Assembly: GCA_948467735.1 (NCBI GenBank)
Contig: CAOKFN010000011.1
Coordinates: 1-64,000, forward strand
Origin: an uncultured bacterium
Lineage (GTDB): Bacteria > Bacillota > Clostridia > Lachnospirales > Lachnospiraceae
Reading direction: 5' to 3'
DNA: 64,000 bases
The notes under the pieces were generated by a model that saw nothing but the letters and a program-made list of their open reading frames with translations, searched no databases and was not told the origin of the DNA. Both the position numbers and the translations under genes were made by a program. This document shows positions 16,453 to 25,207 of this stretch, one piece after another. The stretch's first letter is position 1, and every line of letters begins with the position of its first letter.

Positions 16453-17478
16453 TTAAGCCGATACTTCCGACTCCCCGCCTGCCTGCAGCAAATGGCGAAG
16501 CTCCGAAAATCTGCCACCACGAAGAATCTCCCTTGCCTCCTCGTTGACCCGCAGTACCTCGAAAACCGCCCTCCGTCTCCCATCGCCGGCCGGAATCAGC
16601 TTCTGGAACACCACGGCCTCCAGCACATTTGCAAGCCTCCTGCGGACCTGCGGCTGCCGTTCCGGCTGAAACCCTTCTACAATGCGCTCCACCGCATCCT
16701 CAATTCCCGATGCATACAGCGAAGTATACACCGAATGTCCCGTTTCTGCGGCAGTAATCGCCTCGCCGATCGTCTCGCAGCCACTTAACTCTCCCAGCAG
16801 AATCACATCCGTATCCTCACGGAGCGCCGCCTTCAGGGCACTGACATAATCTCTGCTGTCCTGCCCTATCTCCCGCTGATTCACCATGGACATTTTATGG
16901 GGATGCAGATACTCAACCGGATGTTCCAAGGTGAGAATATGGACATTCCTAGATGTATTTATTTTATCAATAAGGGCGGCCAGCGTAGTGGATCTGCCGC
17001 TTCCGGAAGCCCCTGCCGCCAGCACCAAGCCCTCTTTGAGCCGATACAATTCCACAACAGCCTCCGGCAGTCCCAATTCCAGCGCAGAAGGCGCCTCCGC
17101 CCCCACCAGACGCAGGGCAAGCGCCGTGCTTCCCTTCTGTCTATAAGCATTGGCCCGACAGCGGCCTCCCTTGGGAAGCGAAAAAGAAAAACTATATTCT
17201 CCTCTTTCTTCAAACTGTTCCCTGCAGCTTTCAGGAAGAATCCCCAGCAGAATGTCCAGCGTATCCGCGGAATGCAGCCTGATAAAATCCATTGTTACCA
17301 ATTCGCCGTCCACCCGCATTCTGGGCGGACTTCCCGCTGTCAAATGCACGTCGCTGGCGCCCGCGGCCCTTGCGGCACATAAAATCTCTTCTAATATGTA
17401 CATCGACGCTGACACTGCCATTCCTCCTAATGATATCTTCCCGTCAGCAGAACCTGTTTTTCCATACGCTCCTGCCAT
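16453..17478 (-). CDS. PilT/GspE-like ATPase with degenerate catalytic motifs
   Basis: The 341-aa protein has the PilT layout: N-terminal PAS-like domain (residues 28-130, ASDVHLTAGSPPRMRVDGEL) and the RecA-like core. True PilT reads GxTGSGKST, but here Walker A is GASGSGRST with Arg162 in place of the catalytic Lys. The Asp box Glu is kept in LEHPVEY, Walker B is DVILLGELSGCETI, and the His box reads YTSLYASG with Tyr255 where GTLHT has His. Retraction ATPase activity is doubtful. No pilus genes are near. Start 17478 follows GGCAGGAAG; a later ATG at 17421 directly after AGGAGG is possible. It lies 20 bp behind the HD-domain gene, likely the same operon. Confidence 0.85.
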   Translation of the reverse strand: MAGAYGKTGSADGKISLGGMAVSASMYILEEILCAARAAGASDVHLTAGSPPRMRVDGELVTMDFIRLHSADTLDILLGILPESCREQFEERGEYSFSFSLPKGGRCRANAYRQKGSTALALRLVGAEAPSALELGLPEAVVELYRLKEGLVLAAGASGSGRSTTLAALIDKINTSRNVHILTLEHPVEYLHPHKMSMVNQREIGQDSRDYVSALKAALREDTDVILLGELSGCETIGEAITAAETGHSVYTSLYASGIEDAVERIVEGFQPERQPQVRRRLANVLEAVVFQKLIPAGDGRRRAVFEVLRVNEEAREILRGGRFSELRHLLQAGGESEVSA

Positions 17479-17498
17479 TTCTTCCTGCCCGCTGTGTA

Positions 17499-18611
17499 TT
17501 ATGATGACAGCTTCGCCTGCGCCATTGCTTCCTGCATCGCTTCCATATCCATCACATAGCGATTATCAAGCGTCTTCATAATATCTACAATCCGAATATC
17601 CTTATTTTTCTTAACGGATAAATCCAGAATAGAATTGTCACGGAAATTCAACAACAGGGGACGAAGTACATCGGCGGCGTTTTCAACCAGAACCAGCGCC
17701 TCGTCACCCGTACTTAACTCAACACTGACGCCGGGAATTAATATATTGATGGATTTCAGCAGGGCATCCACCACTCTCACATCATACAGCTCCGGATGGT
17801 CGCGGAACTCCCAGATCGCTTTAATCTCCGACTCCGAATTTCCCTGAAGATCCATCGCCGTCATCTCGTCATAGCGGTCGGCAACCAAAAGGACTTTTGT
17901 CACATTTGACAGCCTGACATTTGGGTCTACCTTTCCATAAACGGAAAAATCATATTGGGAACGAAGGGCCGGCATACAGATTCTTTTCAAGGTCTTTCCC
18001 TCGGGAAATGCTTCTTCCAGAATATCCAGTCCCTGCAGCTGCACCTGATAGAGCCTCTCTCTGTTTTCCGCCGCATTTTCATGGTCAAACAGCATTTCCT
18101 TCGATACCTGCGTCTTGCCAATCTCATGTACAAGCGCCGCCAAGACCGCCTGTCCCTGTTCCTCCGGCATAACGTTCATGGTATGGGTAATCAGCGCGCA
18201 TAAAATTGCCGTATTTAAAATATGCCTGCAGATATAATCATCCCTGCTGCGAAGATTCTGATAAAAATTCACCTTTCCGTTTACATGTCCATACTTTCTG
18301 GTGATTTTACCCACGATGGAATCCATTTGGGTCTGTTTTTTGGTGGAAGCAATTTTTTCCAGCTCCGCCTGAATGGAAAACACTGACATAATCTGAAATC
18401 TCTCAAATTCCAGATCCTCCTCGGACACAGGAGGCAGCGGCTCTGCGGGTTCCAGAATATATACCCCCAAAAGACCGAAATTCCTTGCGCTCTCGATAGC
18501 CTGTTTTGTCAATTTGGAATCGCGCTCAAAGAGCAGAACTCCTTTCTCACTGTAAATAGGACGCGCAAGACGCATCCCTATTCTTAAATCCGATACTTCG
18601 ATAAACCTCAT
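17499..18611 (-). CDS. Degenerate HD-GYP-like signalling protein
   Basis: The 370-aa protein starts with a DUF3391-like segment (MRFIEVSDLRIGMRLARPIY) often found before HD-GYP domains. Residues about 125-300 resemble an HD-GYP fold: H130 in ICRHILNTAIL and AALVHEIGKTQVS, where the usual HD pair is H162-E163. The GYP motif and several metal ligands are not visible, so c-di-GMP hydrolysis is uncertain. It may act as a sensor or binding protein. AGGGAAGC precedes the ATG. It is the first gene of a probable operon with the PilT-like ATPase. Confidence 0.75.
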   Translation of the reverse strand: MRFIEVSDLRIGMRLARPIYSEKGVLLFERDSKLTKQAIESARNFGLLGVYILEPAEPLPPVSEEDLEFERFQIMSVFSIQAELEKIASTKKQTQMDSIVGKITRKYGHVNGKVNFYQNLRSRDDYICRHILNTAILCALITHTMNVMPEEQGQAVLAALVHEIGKTQVSKEMLFDHENAAENRERLYQVQLQGLDILEEAFPEGKTLKRICMPALRSQYDFSVYGKVDPNVRLSNVTKVLLVADRYDEMTAMDLQGNSESEIKAIWEFRDHPELYDVRVVDALLKSINILIPGVSVELSTGDEALVLVENAADVLRPLLLNFRDNSILDLSVKKNKDIRIVDIMKTLDNRYVMDMEAMQEAMAQAKLSS

Positions 18612-18933
18612 ATGCTTCCCTACCTTTTTTCTACCGTTCCTCTTCGGAGATTACAATTCGGCTCCCTGCCAAAACACAGCTAAAAAATATGTCAATCTGC
18701 TCTCCGCACCCAGCCGGACTCCAAACCGGATATGACATACCCTTTATCAATCCTATGGAACAAACTGCCCCCGTAAAATATCCCCTTTATGGACTCTATA
18801 GATTATTATATATGATACATCGGTAAAAGACAAATAAAAAATAACTATTTTTTAATTTTTTCTAACTTTTTGTTCCTTGTCCCGGCACCTAGCGGAATCC
18901 GACTCTTTGCTTCCGTCGGCGGACAGGCTCTAC
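18612..18933. other. AT-rich intergenic region
   Basis: No ORF, RNA or clear repeat is visible. The stretch 18780-18870 is very AT-rich and may carry the promoter of the HD-domain gene. Nothing further can be supported. Confidence 0.4.
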
Positions 18934-20361
18934 CTATCCTTCATCCGATGCTGCCATTCCTTCCCCATATCCTTTACTTTCTATAATATTATGTATCCAC
19001 ACGCCTTTTTTCACCAAAATAAAGCCGACGACACATTTCACGAAATCCACCAGCTGGCAGCATAGATACAGCGGCACAATGGGCATATCGGTAAATCGGC
19101 TGAGCGCATATGCCAGAGGAATACTCACGCACCATAAAAATACACTGTCAAACAAAAAAGTTACCACCGTCCTGCCGCCCGAGCGCAGCGTAAAGTAGGA
19201 AGCATGGATAAACGCCGCCATGGGCATGCACAAAGCGGCAATCCGAATGAAGTCCGCCGCCATGGCCTTCACCTCAGATGTGGTATTGTACATCATCGGA
19301 AATAAAGGCGCGCATAAAATCAAAGTTCCCCCGATTCCAAAACAGGAAAACACCGAAAACGCAATCAGCCTCGTGTCGGTTTCCTTTGCCTCCTCCATTT
19401 TCCCCGCTCCCAGCAGCTGTCCCACTATAATAGAGATGGCGCTCCCCATGGCAATAAAAACAACGTTAAACACATTGGAGATGGTTGTGGAAATATTCAG
19501 AGCGGCAACGGCCGCCAAACCTCTCACGGAGTAGCATTGCATCAGCATCGCCATGCCCGCGGACCACAGAATTTCATTCACCATAAGCGGCGTGCCTTTT
19601 AACACAATTTTCCCCGCAAGCCCTCCGGATATCCTTCCGCTTTGATACGCACCCTTGATAAAGGGCATGCATTCGCTGTGCCCATGCGTCCAGACAATCA
19701 CAATCGCCGCCTGTACATAACGCGAAATCACCGTGGCGATGGCGGCGCCCGCCACTCCCAGCCGCGGAAATCCCAAAGAGCCGAAAATCAAAAGCCAGTT
19801 CAGGACAAGATTCACCAGAACCGCAGTCACGCCCGCTCTCATGGGCACCATGGTTTCCCCGCATTCCCGCAGCGTGCTGGTATAAACCTGCTCCAGCCCA
19901 AACGGGAGCAGCCCCGCAAGCATAATCCACAGATACTGCCGCCCATACTCCAGCGCCGCCGTCAATGAGCCCTCCTGCCCTTCCCCATGCAGATACATCA
20001 AAATCAGATTTTTTCCAAATACGGTCAAAATAAAAATCCCAATCAGCAGAATTGCCAGACATATATATAGTTTAAATCGAAAGGTATGGCGCACTCCCTT
20101 ATGGTCTTGGCACCCGTAAAATTGGGCGCCAAAGATTCCCGCTCCCGATATGGCGCCAAAAATACTGAGATTAAACACCAATAACAGCTGATTTACTATG
20201 GCGATGCCTGACATCTGCTCCGTCCCCACCCGTCCCACCATAATATTGTCCAACAGGCCCACAAAATTCGTGATACCGTTCTGTATCATAATGGGAATCG
20301 CCACTGCCAGCACCATCTTATAAAATGCTTTGTCCCCAAATAATTTTTTCCTTAACTTCAT
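18934..20361 (-). CDS. MATE family multidrug/Na+ efflux transporter
   Basis: The 475-aa protein has twelve predicted membrane helices in two repeats of six. MATE marks include AIPIMIQNGITNFVGLLDNI, MVGRVGTEQMSGIAIVNQ and GLEQVYTSTLRECGETMVP. It resembles the NorM/DinF-type exporters common in Clostridia, which use Na+ or H+ to remove cationic compounds; the substrate is not readable. ATG 20361 follows GAGGAAG and is preferred to the longer frame from 20457. Monocistronic; CATAAAGTGATT lies upstream at 20416-20427, a word seen again at 42911 and 55478. Confidence 0.93.
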   Translation of the reverse strand: MKLRKKLFGDKAFYKMVLAVAIPIMIQNGITNFVGLLDNIMVGRVGTEQMSGIAIVNQLLLVFNLSIFGAISGAGIFGAQFYGCQDHKGVRHTFRFKLYICLAILLIGIFILTVFGKNLILMYLHGEGQEGSLTAALEYGRQYLWIMLAGLLPFGLEQVYTSTLRECGETMVPMRAGVTAVLVNLVLNWLLIFGSLGFPRLGVAGAAIATVISRYVQAAIVIVWTHGHSECMPFIKGAYQSGRISGGLAGKIVLKGTPLMVNEILWSAGMAMLMQCYSVRGLAAVAALNISTTISNVFNVVFIAMGSAISIIVGQLLGAGKMEEAKETDTRLIAFSVFSCFGIGGTLILCAPLFPMMYNTTSEVKAMAADFIRIAALCMPMAAFIHASYFTLRSGGRTVVTFLFDSVFLWCVSIPLAYALSRFTDMPIVPLYLCCQLVDFVKCVVGFILVKKGVWIHNIIESKGYGEGMAASDEG

Positions 20362-20560
20362 ATCTTCCTCATTTCTGTGTTTTCTGTTCTGTAGTGCGGT
20401 TTTCAATCCGGTTCTCATAAAGTGATTATTGCTGCAAAAATCACATGAAAATATCAAATATCCTAATAATATATCAATTTCCCAAACTTGTCTTAGTATA
20501 ACAAATTATCATAAACATTACAATAAATATTTAAAAAGCTTAATGCTTCAGAAAAGAAAT

Positions 20561-20600
20561 AGAAAAAGAGACATCGGAACTCTTCCGATACCTCTTTTCC
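20561..20600. terminator. Bidirectional-type hairpin
   Basis: AAAAGAG (20564-20570) pairs with CTCTTTT (20592-20598), and ATCGGAA (20573-20579) pairs with TTCCGAT (20583-20589). It lies 42 bp after the stop of the minus-strand gene at 20642, which it probably terminates. Confidence 0.7.
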
Positions 20601-20641
20601 GCTCTTCTCGCGATTATTGCCGGAAATTATTCACTACCCTG

Positions 20642-20974
20642 CTAATCCTGCAAGTAAAATTCCATCAAATGATAACAATGGATAAATTCAGTATCAGCAG
20701 CATCAAAATCTTCAGAAAACGAATTCAGGCTGCCCGTCGGATAAACTGCCAGATTCGTAAATATCAAGTATGTATCATAACACTCCGCCAGAGCCTTATA
20801 CGCAGATTTATACTCTTCAGGCGGATTTCTAAGCTGTCCCACAATTGTATTGACTGTTTTTTGATTCTCCATAATTTCAGTTAGAATCCTTCTGTCCACA
20901 GTGCTTACAACCAAAAAAGGAGATATTGTCCGCTCGGCTTTCCGCCGCAAAACCGACTCACTCTCCTTTTTCAA
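20642..20974 (-). CDS. Hypothetical helical protein, 110 aa
   Basis: No family recognised. The sequence is predicted mostly alpha-helical, with a basic N-terminus (KKESESVLRRKAERT) and a conserved-looking segment EYKSAYKALAECYDTYLIFT followed by SEDFDAADTEFIHCYHLMEF. There are no membrane segments or Cys motifs. It lies 19 bp downstream of sigK in the same direction and may be co-transcribed with it, so it may be expressed in the mother cell during sporulation. That is inference from position. Confidence 0.65.
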   Translation of the reverse strand: MKKESESVLRRKAERTISPFLVVSTVDRRILTEIMENQKTVNTIVGQLRNPPEEYKSAYKALAECYDTYLIFTNLAVYPTGSLNSFSEDFDAADTEFIHCYHLMEFYLQD

Positions 20975-20993
20975 TAAATATTCTCTCCGCTGC

Positions 20994-21629
20994 CTACCCC
21001 TGCTCGAACTTCTCCCGCAGTTTTCCCAGCGCCTTCTTCTCGATCCGGCTCACATAACTCCTCGAAATCCCCAATGCCTCCCCTATCTCGCTCTGAGTCA
21101 CTTCCCTGTTCCCGTACAGCCCATAGCGCATAATAAGAATCTGCCGTTCCCTGTCGGTCAGGCTCGCATCCATCAGAGCAAACAGCCGCCTGATATTCCC
21201 CGTCAGCTCCATGTTTTCCACAATATCCGGCTGATTCTGCTCTATCACATCCACCAGATGTATTTCATTTCCCTCTTTATCCTGACCGATGGGTTCAAAG
21301 AGAGAGACTTCTCTGGATGACTTCTTTTTCCCCCGCAGAAACATCAACAGTTCATTTTCAATACATCTACAGGCATATGTGGCAAGCCTTCCCTTTTTAT
21401 CATCAAATGTCTTAATGGCTTTAATCAGTCCAATACAGCCAATAGAGATAAAATCGTCTATATCCTCGTCCGGATTCTGATACTTTTTGACAATGTGGAC
21501 TACCAGACGCAGATTCCGCTCCACCAATATCTTCTGTGCCTGCGCGGCTTCCTCCGGGGAACCCTCGCTCAGCAGACGAATATATTCGGCCTCTTCCTCC
21601 CGGGTCAACGGCTTTTGAAATGTCTCCAA
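20994..21629 (-). CDS. sigK: RNA polymerase sporulation sigma factor SigK
   Basis: Sigma-K directs late mother-cell transcription (coat and spore maturation). The 211-aa protein has regions 2.1-2.4 (NLRLVVHIVKKYQN, DFISIGCIGLIKAIKTFD, LATYACRCIENELLMFLR) and region 4 with helix-turn-helix (SQSEIGEALGISRSYVSRIE-like). PIGQDKEGNEI and the C-terminal SYVSRIEKKAL are typical of SigK rather than SigE. It begins METFQKPLTREEE, so the inhibitory pro-sequence of Bacillus sigma-K is absent, and the gene is uninterrupted by a skin element. The start has only a modest ribosome-binding site (GGTTGG). Confidence 0.9.
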   Translation of the reverse strand: METFQKPLTREEEAEYIRLLSEGSPEEAAQAQKILVERNLRLVVHIVKKYQNPDEDIDDFISIGCIGLIKAIKTFDDKKGRLATYACRCIENELLMFLRGKKKSSREVSLFEPIGQDKEGNEIHLVDVIEQNQPDIVENMELTGNIRRLFALMDASLTDRERQILIMRYGLYGNREVTQSEIGEALGISRSYVSRIEKKALGKLREKFEQG

Positions 21630-21696
21630 ACCAACCCCCCATGGATTACTCTTACCTTTATTTTATGTGCCAATTTCATCCATGTGCCTGTCATGA

Positions 21697-21800
21697 CGGC
21701 AAAAACTGTCATCCGCAGTCCATCCGGCCTCCAAAACTGTTGTCCGCAGCCTGTCCAACGCAAAAACTGTCATCCGCAGTCTGTCCGGTGCGAAAAATAC
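21697..21800. repeat. Imperfect 30-bp tandem repeat between hemW and sigK
   Basis: The motif AAAACTGTCATCCGCAG or a close variant recurs with ACTGT at 21705, 21736 and 21766, and a weaker copy near 21796. More decayed copies may reach about 21880. The unit includes a CTGTCCGG or CATCCGG segment. The region is non-coding and separates sigK from hemW. Confidence 0.7.
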
Positions 21801-21899
21801 TTCCCACCCATCATAATTCATCCGGTGAAAAAAACTTTCATTCTCGGCCTGTGCGGCACAAAATCTTCCGTCTCACACCGCCGAGGCCCTCCCCGCCCT

Positions 21900-23072
21900 C
21901 TACAGCAGAAACTGGGCCATCACATAATTGCTTACATCCAGCCCTAAATCCGTCAGTGCAAGCCGCCCTCCGGGCAGTTCCATCAAAAGCTTATCCCGTA
22001 TATTTTTCCGAATCACATCCCCATATACGGCTTCCATGGCACAGCCAAAAAGCCTTTCAAATTCCCTGAAACACACGCCTTCCGTCATCCGGAGTCCCAA
22101 AAACATGAACTCCTCCATCTGCTCCTGTCTGCTTAAGCGCTGTATTTCTTCCCTGCATCCCAAGGGCTTCTCCAGATAGCGCTTCAAATCCACGCCGTTT
22201 TTAAACCTTGTATTCCCCACTTTGGACGCCGCCCCCACGCCAAAGCCCACATAATCCCTGCGCCGCCAGTAGCCGCAGTTATGCCGGCATTCAAAGCCTG
22301 CTTTTGCATAATTGGAAATCTCGTACCTATGATATCCCTCCCTTGCAAGAATGCGCTTGGTTTCCTGATACATCCGCCTGTCCGTTTCCTCATCCGGGAG
22401 CTTTAATTTTCCCTCTCCGCAGCTTTCATAAAACGGCGTTCCCTCCTCCAATATCAGGCTGTATGCGGAGATGTGTTTCGGGGACGGTTTCAAAGACAGG
22501 ACTTTTTCCAGCGTCCTTACATATTTTGAAAGCGTCTGGCCGGGCAGGCCGCTCATAATATCCACATTCATGTTATCAAAGCCCGCATGTTCCGCCTCTG
22601 CATAAGTCTCCAAAAACTGCTCCCAAGTATGAATTCTGCCAAGAAGGGCAAGCTCTTTATTATCCGCCGACTGCAGGCCAATGCTCAGACGATTGATTCC
22701 CGCCCGCCCATAGCTGGACAGCTTCTCATAAGAAACCGTCCCCGGATTGATTTCTATTGTAATTTCCGCGTCCTGCGCCAGATTGTAATGTGCCTTGACG
22801 CAGGCAAGCAGACGCCCCGTCTCATCTGCCGGAATTACGGAAGGGGTTCCGCCTCCGATAAAAACCGACACTACCTTGCAGTCCCCATACCAAAAGGCGC
22901 TCCCCTCCGTTTCCGCAAGAAGCGCCTTCATATAATTTAGTTTTGTATTTTCATCCGCAGGCGCGGACAGGAAATCACAGTACAGACATTTCCTGACACA
23001 AAAGGGAATATGAAAATACAATTCCAATTCCTTCGCCCCAATATCCGAGCCTGCTCCTGTACCGTCACTCAT
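21900..23072 (-). CDS. hemW: Radical SAM heme chaperone HemW
   Basis: The 390-aa protein has the radical-SAM cluster motif CVRKCLYCDF, the glycine-rich SAM motif FIGGGTPS and the HemN-like C-terminal domain (about 290-385). Proteins of this short, stand-alone type are HemW, which transfers heme to respiratory proteins, not true coproporphyrinogen dehydrogenase. ATG 23072 has GGGAGG eight bases upstream and is preferred over the GTG at 23108. It follows lepA after 99 bp, the usual Firmicute order gpr-spoIIP-lepA-hemW. Confidence 0.93.
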   Translation of the reverse strand: MSDGTGAGSDIGAKELELYFHIPFCVRKCLYCDFLSAPADENTKLNYMKALLAETEGSAFWYGDCKVVSVFIGGGTPSVIPADETGRLLACVKAHYNLAQDAEITIEINPGTVSYEKLSSYGRAGINRLSIGLQSADNKELALLGRIHTWEQFLETYAEAEHAGFDNMNVDIMSGLPGQTLSKYVRTLEKVLSLKPSPKHISAYSLILEEGTPFYESCGEGKLKLPDEETDRRMYQETKRILAREGYHRYEISNYAKAGFECRHNCGYWRRRDYVGFGVGAASKVGNTRFKNGVDLKRYLEKPLGCREEIQRLSRQEQMEEFMFLGLRMTEGVCFREFERLFGCAMEAVYGDVIRKNIRDKLLMELPGGRLALTDLGLDVSNYVMAQFLL

Positions 23073-23171
23073 CCTCCAGCCCTCCCGCACCCTAACTGTG
23101 ATTTCCACTCAACATCCCCGCTGCCTGCGACAGACATGCGGCCCTCGCGGCATTCGCCAGCCGCCCCCTTA

Positions 23172-24998
23172 TTAATCGTCGTCCAGTTTCAGCACGCTCA
23201 TAAAGGCTTTCTGGGGAATCTCCACATTTCCAATCTGGCGCATGCGCTTCTTGCCCTCCTTCTGCTTTTCCAGCAGCTTTTTCTTACGGGTGATATCGCC
23301 GCCATAGCATTTTGCCAGCACATCCTTGCGCATGGCCTTCACCGTTTCCCTTGCGATGATTCTGCCGCCCACCGCCGCCTGAATCGGAATCTCAAACAAA
23401 TGTCTTGGTATCTCGTCTTTCAGCTTTTCACACATCCTGCGTCCCCGCTCATAAGCGGAATCCCCATGAACAATGAACGACAAAGCATCCACTTCCTCCC
23501 TGTTGATCAGGATGTCCAATTTTACCAGCTTGGAAGTCTCATATCCCTTCATATCATAATCAAAGGAAGCGTACCCTCTGGAACGGGACTTCAGCGCGTC
23601 AAAAAAGTCATAGATAATTTCGTTTAGGGGCAGTTCATATTTCAATAACGCCCGGCCCGCCTCGATATATTCCATCCCCAGATAACGGCCCCGCCTCTCT
23701 TGACAGAGCTCCATAATGGAACCGATAAATTCGCTTGTCACCATGATTTCCGCGCTGACCACGGGCTCCTCCATATGCTCAATTTCGGAAGGGTCCGGCA
23801 GATTGGAGGGGTTGGTCAGCTCAATGACTTCACCGTTTGTCTTGTACACCTTGTACACCACTCCCGGGGCAGTGGTCACTAAATCCAGATGATACTCCCG
23901 CTCCAGCCTTTCCTGAATGACTTCCAGATGCAGAAGTCCCAAGAATCCGCACCGGAATCCAAATCCCAATGCGGCGGAGGTCTCCGGCTCATACTGCAGG
24001 GAAGCGTCGTTTAGCTGCAGCTTTTCCAGAGCATCCCGCAGATCCGGATATTTGGCCCCATCCGCAGGATACAATCCGCAGTAAACCATGGACTGCACCT
24101 TTTTATAGCCGGGCAGAGGTTCTTTACAGGGATGATTTTCATCCGTCACCGTGTCGCCCACCGCCGTGTCCTTGACATTTTTTATGGAAGCCGTGATGTA
24201 GCCCACCATGCCCGCCGAAAGCTCTTCACAGGGCAGGAAGCGGCCTGCGCCGAAATATCCCACCTCCACCACTTCTTCTCTTGCGCCGGTGGCCATCATT
24301 CGGATGACCGTGCCTTTTTTCACGCATCCCTCCACCACTCGGCAGAAAATAATGACCCCCTTGTAAGAATCATACAAAGAATCAAAAATCAACGCCTGCA
24401 AAGGAGCTTCCGGATTTCCTTTGGGCGCCGGTATTTTCGCCACAATCTGCTCCAGCACCTCTTCAATGCCAATGCCGTTCTTGGCGGAAATCAAAGGGGC
24501 ATCCTGCGCCTCCAGACCAATCACATCCTCTATCTCATCTATGACGCGCTGAGGCTCGGCGCTGGGCAGGTCAATCTTGTTGATGACGGGAAATACATCC
24601 AAGTCATGGTCAAGGGCCAGATATACATTCGCCAATGTCTGGGCTTCAATCCCCTGAGCCGCGTCCACCACCAGAACCGCTCCGTCGCAGGCCGCCAGAG
24701 AACGGCTGACTTCATAATTAAAATCCACATGGCCGGGAGTATCTATCAGATTAAAAATATATTCCTCTCCATCCTTTGCCTTGTACACCGTGCGGACTGC
24801 CTGCGCTTTGATGGTAATGCCCCGCTCCCGCTCCAAGTCCATGTTGTCCAGCACCTGCGCCTGCATCTCCCGGCTGGTCAAAAGCCCCGTATGTTCGATA
24901 ATCCGGTCTGCCAGCGTGGATTTTCCGTGGTCAATATGGGCAATAATACAAAAATTCCTAATTTTACTTTGATCTATCTTTTGCTCCGATGCCTCCAT
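23172..24998 (-). CDS. lepA: Elongation factor 4 (LepA)
   Basis: LepA is a ribosome-bound GTPase that assists translation under ionic stress and 30S maturation. The 608-aa protein is the usual length. G1 AHIDHGKST, G3 DTPGHVDF and G4 NKIDLPSA are present, followed by domains II and III, a LepA-type fifth domain (about 400-480) and the basic C-terminal domain ending KAFMSVLKLDDD. ATG 24998 is preferred because GGGAGGG lies seven bases before it. It sits between spoIIP and hemW in an operon-like row. Confidence 0.97.
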   Translation of the reverse strand: MEASEQKIDQSKIRNFCIIAHIDHGKSTLADRIIEHTGLLTSREMQAQVLDNMDLERERGITIKAQAVRTVYKAKDGEEYIFNLIDTPGHVDFNYEVSRSLAACDGAVLVVDAAQGIEAQTLANVYLALDHDLDVFPVINKIDLPSAEPQRVIDEIEDVIGLEAQDAPLISAKNGIGIEEVLEQIVAKIPAPKGNPEAPLQALIFDSLYDSYKGVIIFCRVVEGCVKKGTVIRMMATGAREEVVEVGYFGAGRFLPCEELSAGMVGYITASIKNVKDTAVGDTVTDENHPCKEPLPGYKKVQSMVYCGLYPADGAKYPDLRDALEKLQLNDASLQYEPETSAALGFGFRCGFLGLLHLEVIQERLEREYHLDLVTTAPGVVYKVYKTNGEVIELTNPSNLPDPSEIEHMEEPVVSAEIMVTSEFIGSIMELCQERRGRYLGMEYIEAGRALLKYELPLNEIIYDFFDALKSRSRGYASFDYDMKGYETSKLVKLDILINREEVDALSFIVHGDSAYERGRRMCEKLKDEIPRHLFEIPIQAAVGGRIIARETVKAMRKDVLAKCYGGDITRKKKLLEKQKEGKKRMRQIGNVEIPQKAFMSVLKLDDD

Positions 24999-25207
24999 TC
25001 CAATCCCTCCCATAACTTCCGTTCAAAAAAGCTGAAACCGCTTTCATGTCAATCAAAATTGATTGTATCAGAATTTTACAGGATTGTCCAGTTATCGGCT
25101 GTGATTTTACAACCTGCACACGATATTGTCCCTATCTGCCATCCGGCTCACAAAAGCGTACTCCGGTCTTTATCCGTACTCTTTCATGTAGAATTCCCCG
25201 CTTCTCC

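Noticed and set aside
20414..20427. CATAAAGTGA word at 20416, 42911 and 55478 as a regulatory site
   Set aside because: Three short matches in AT-rich upstream regions are not enough without a genome-wide count.
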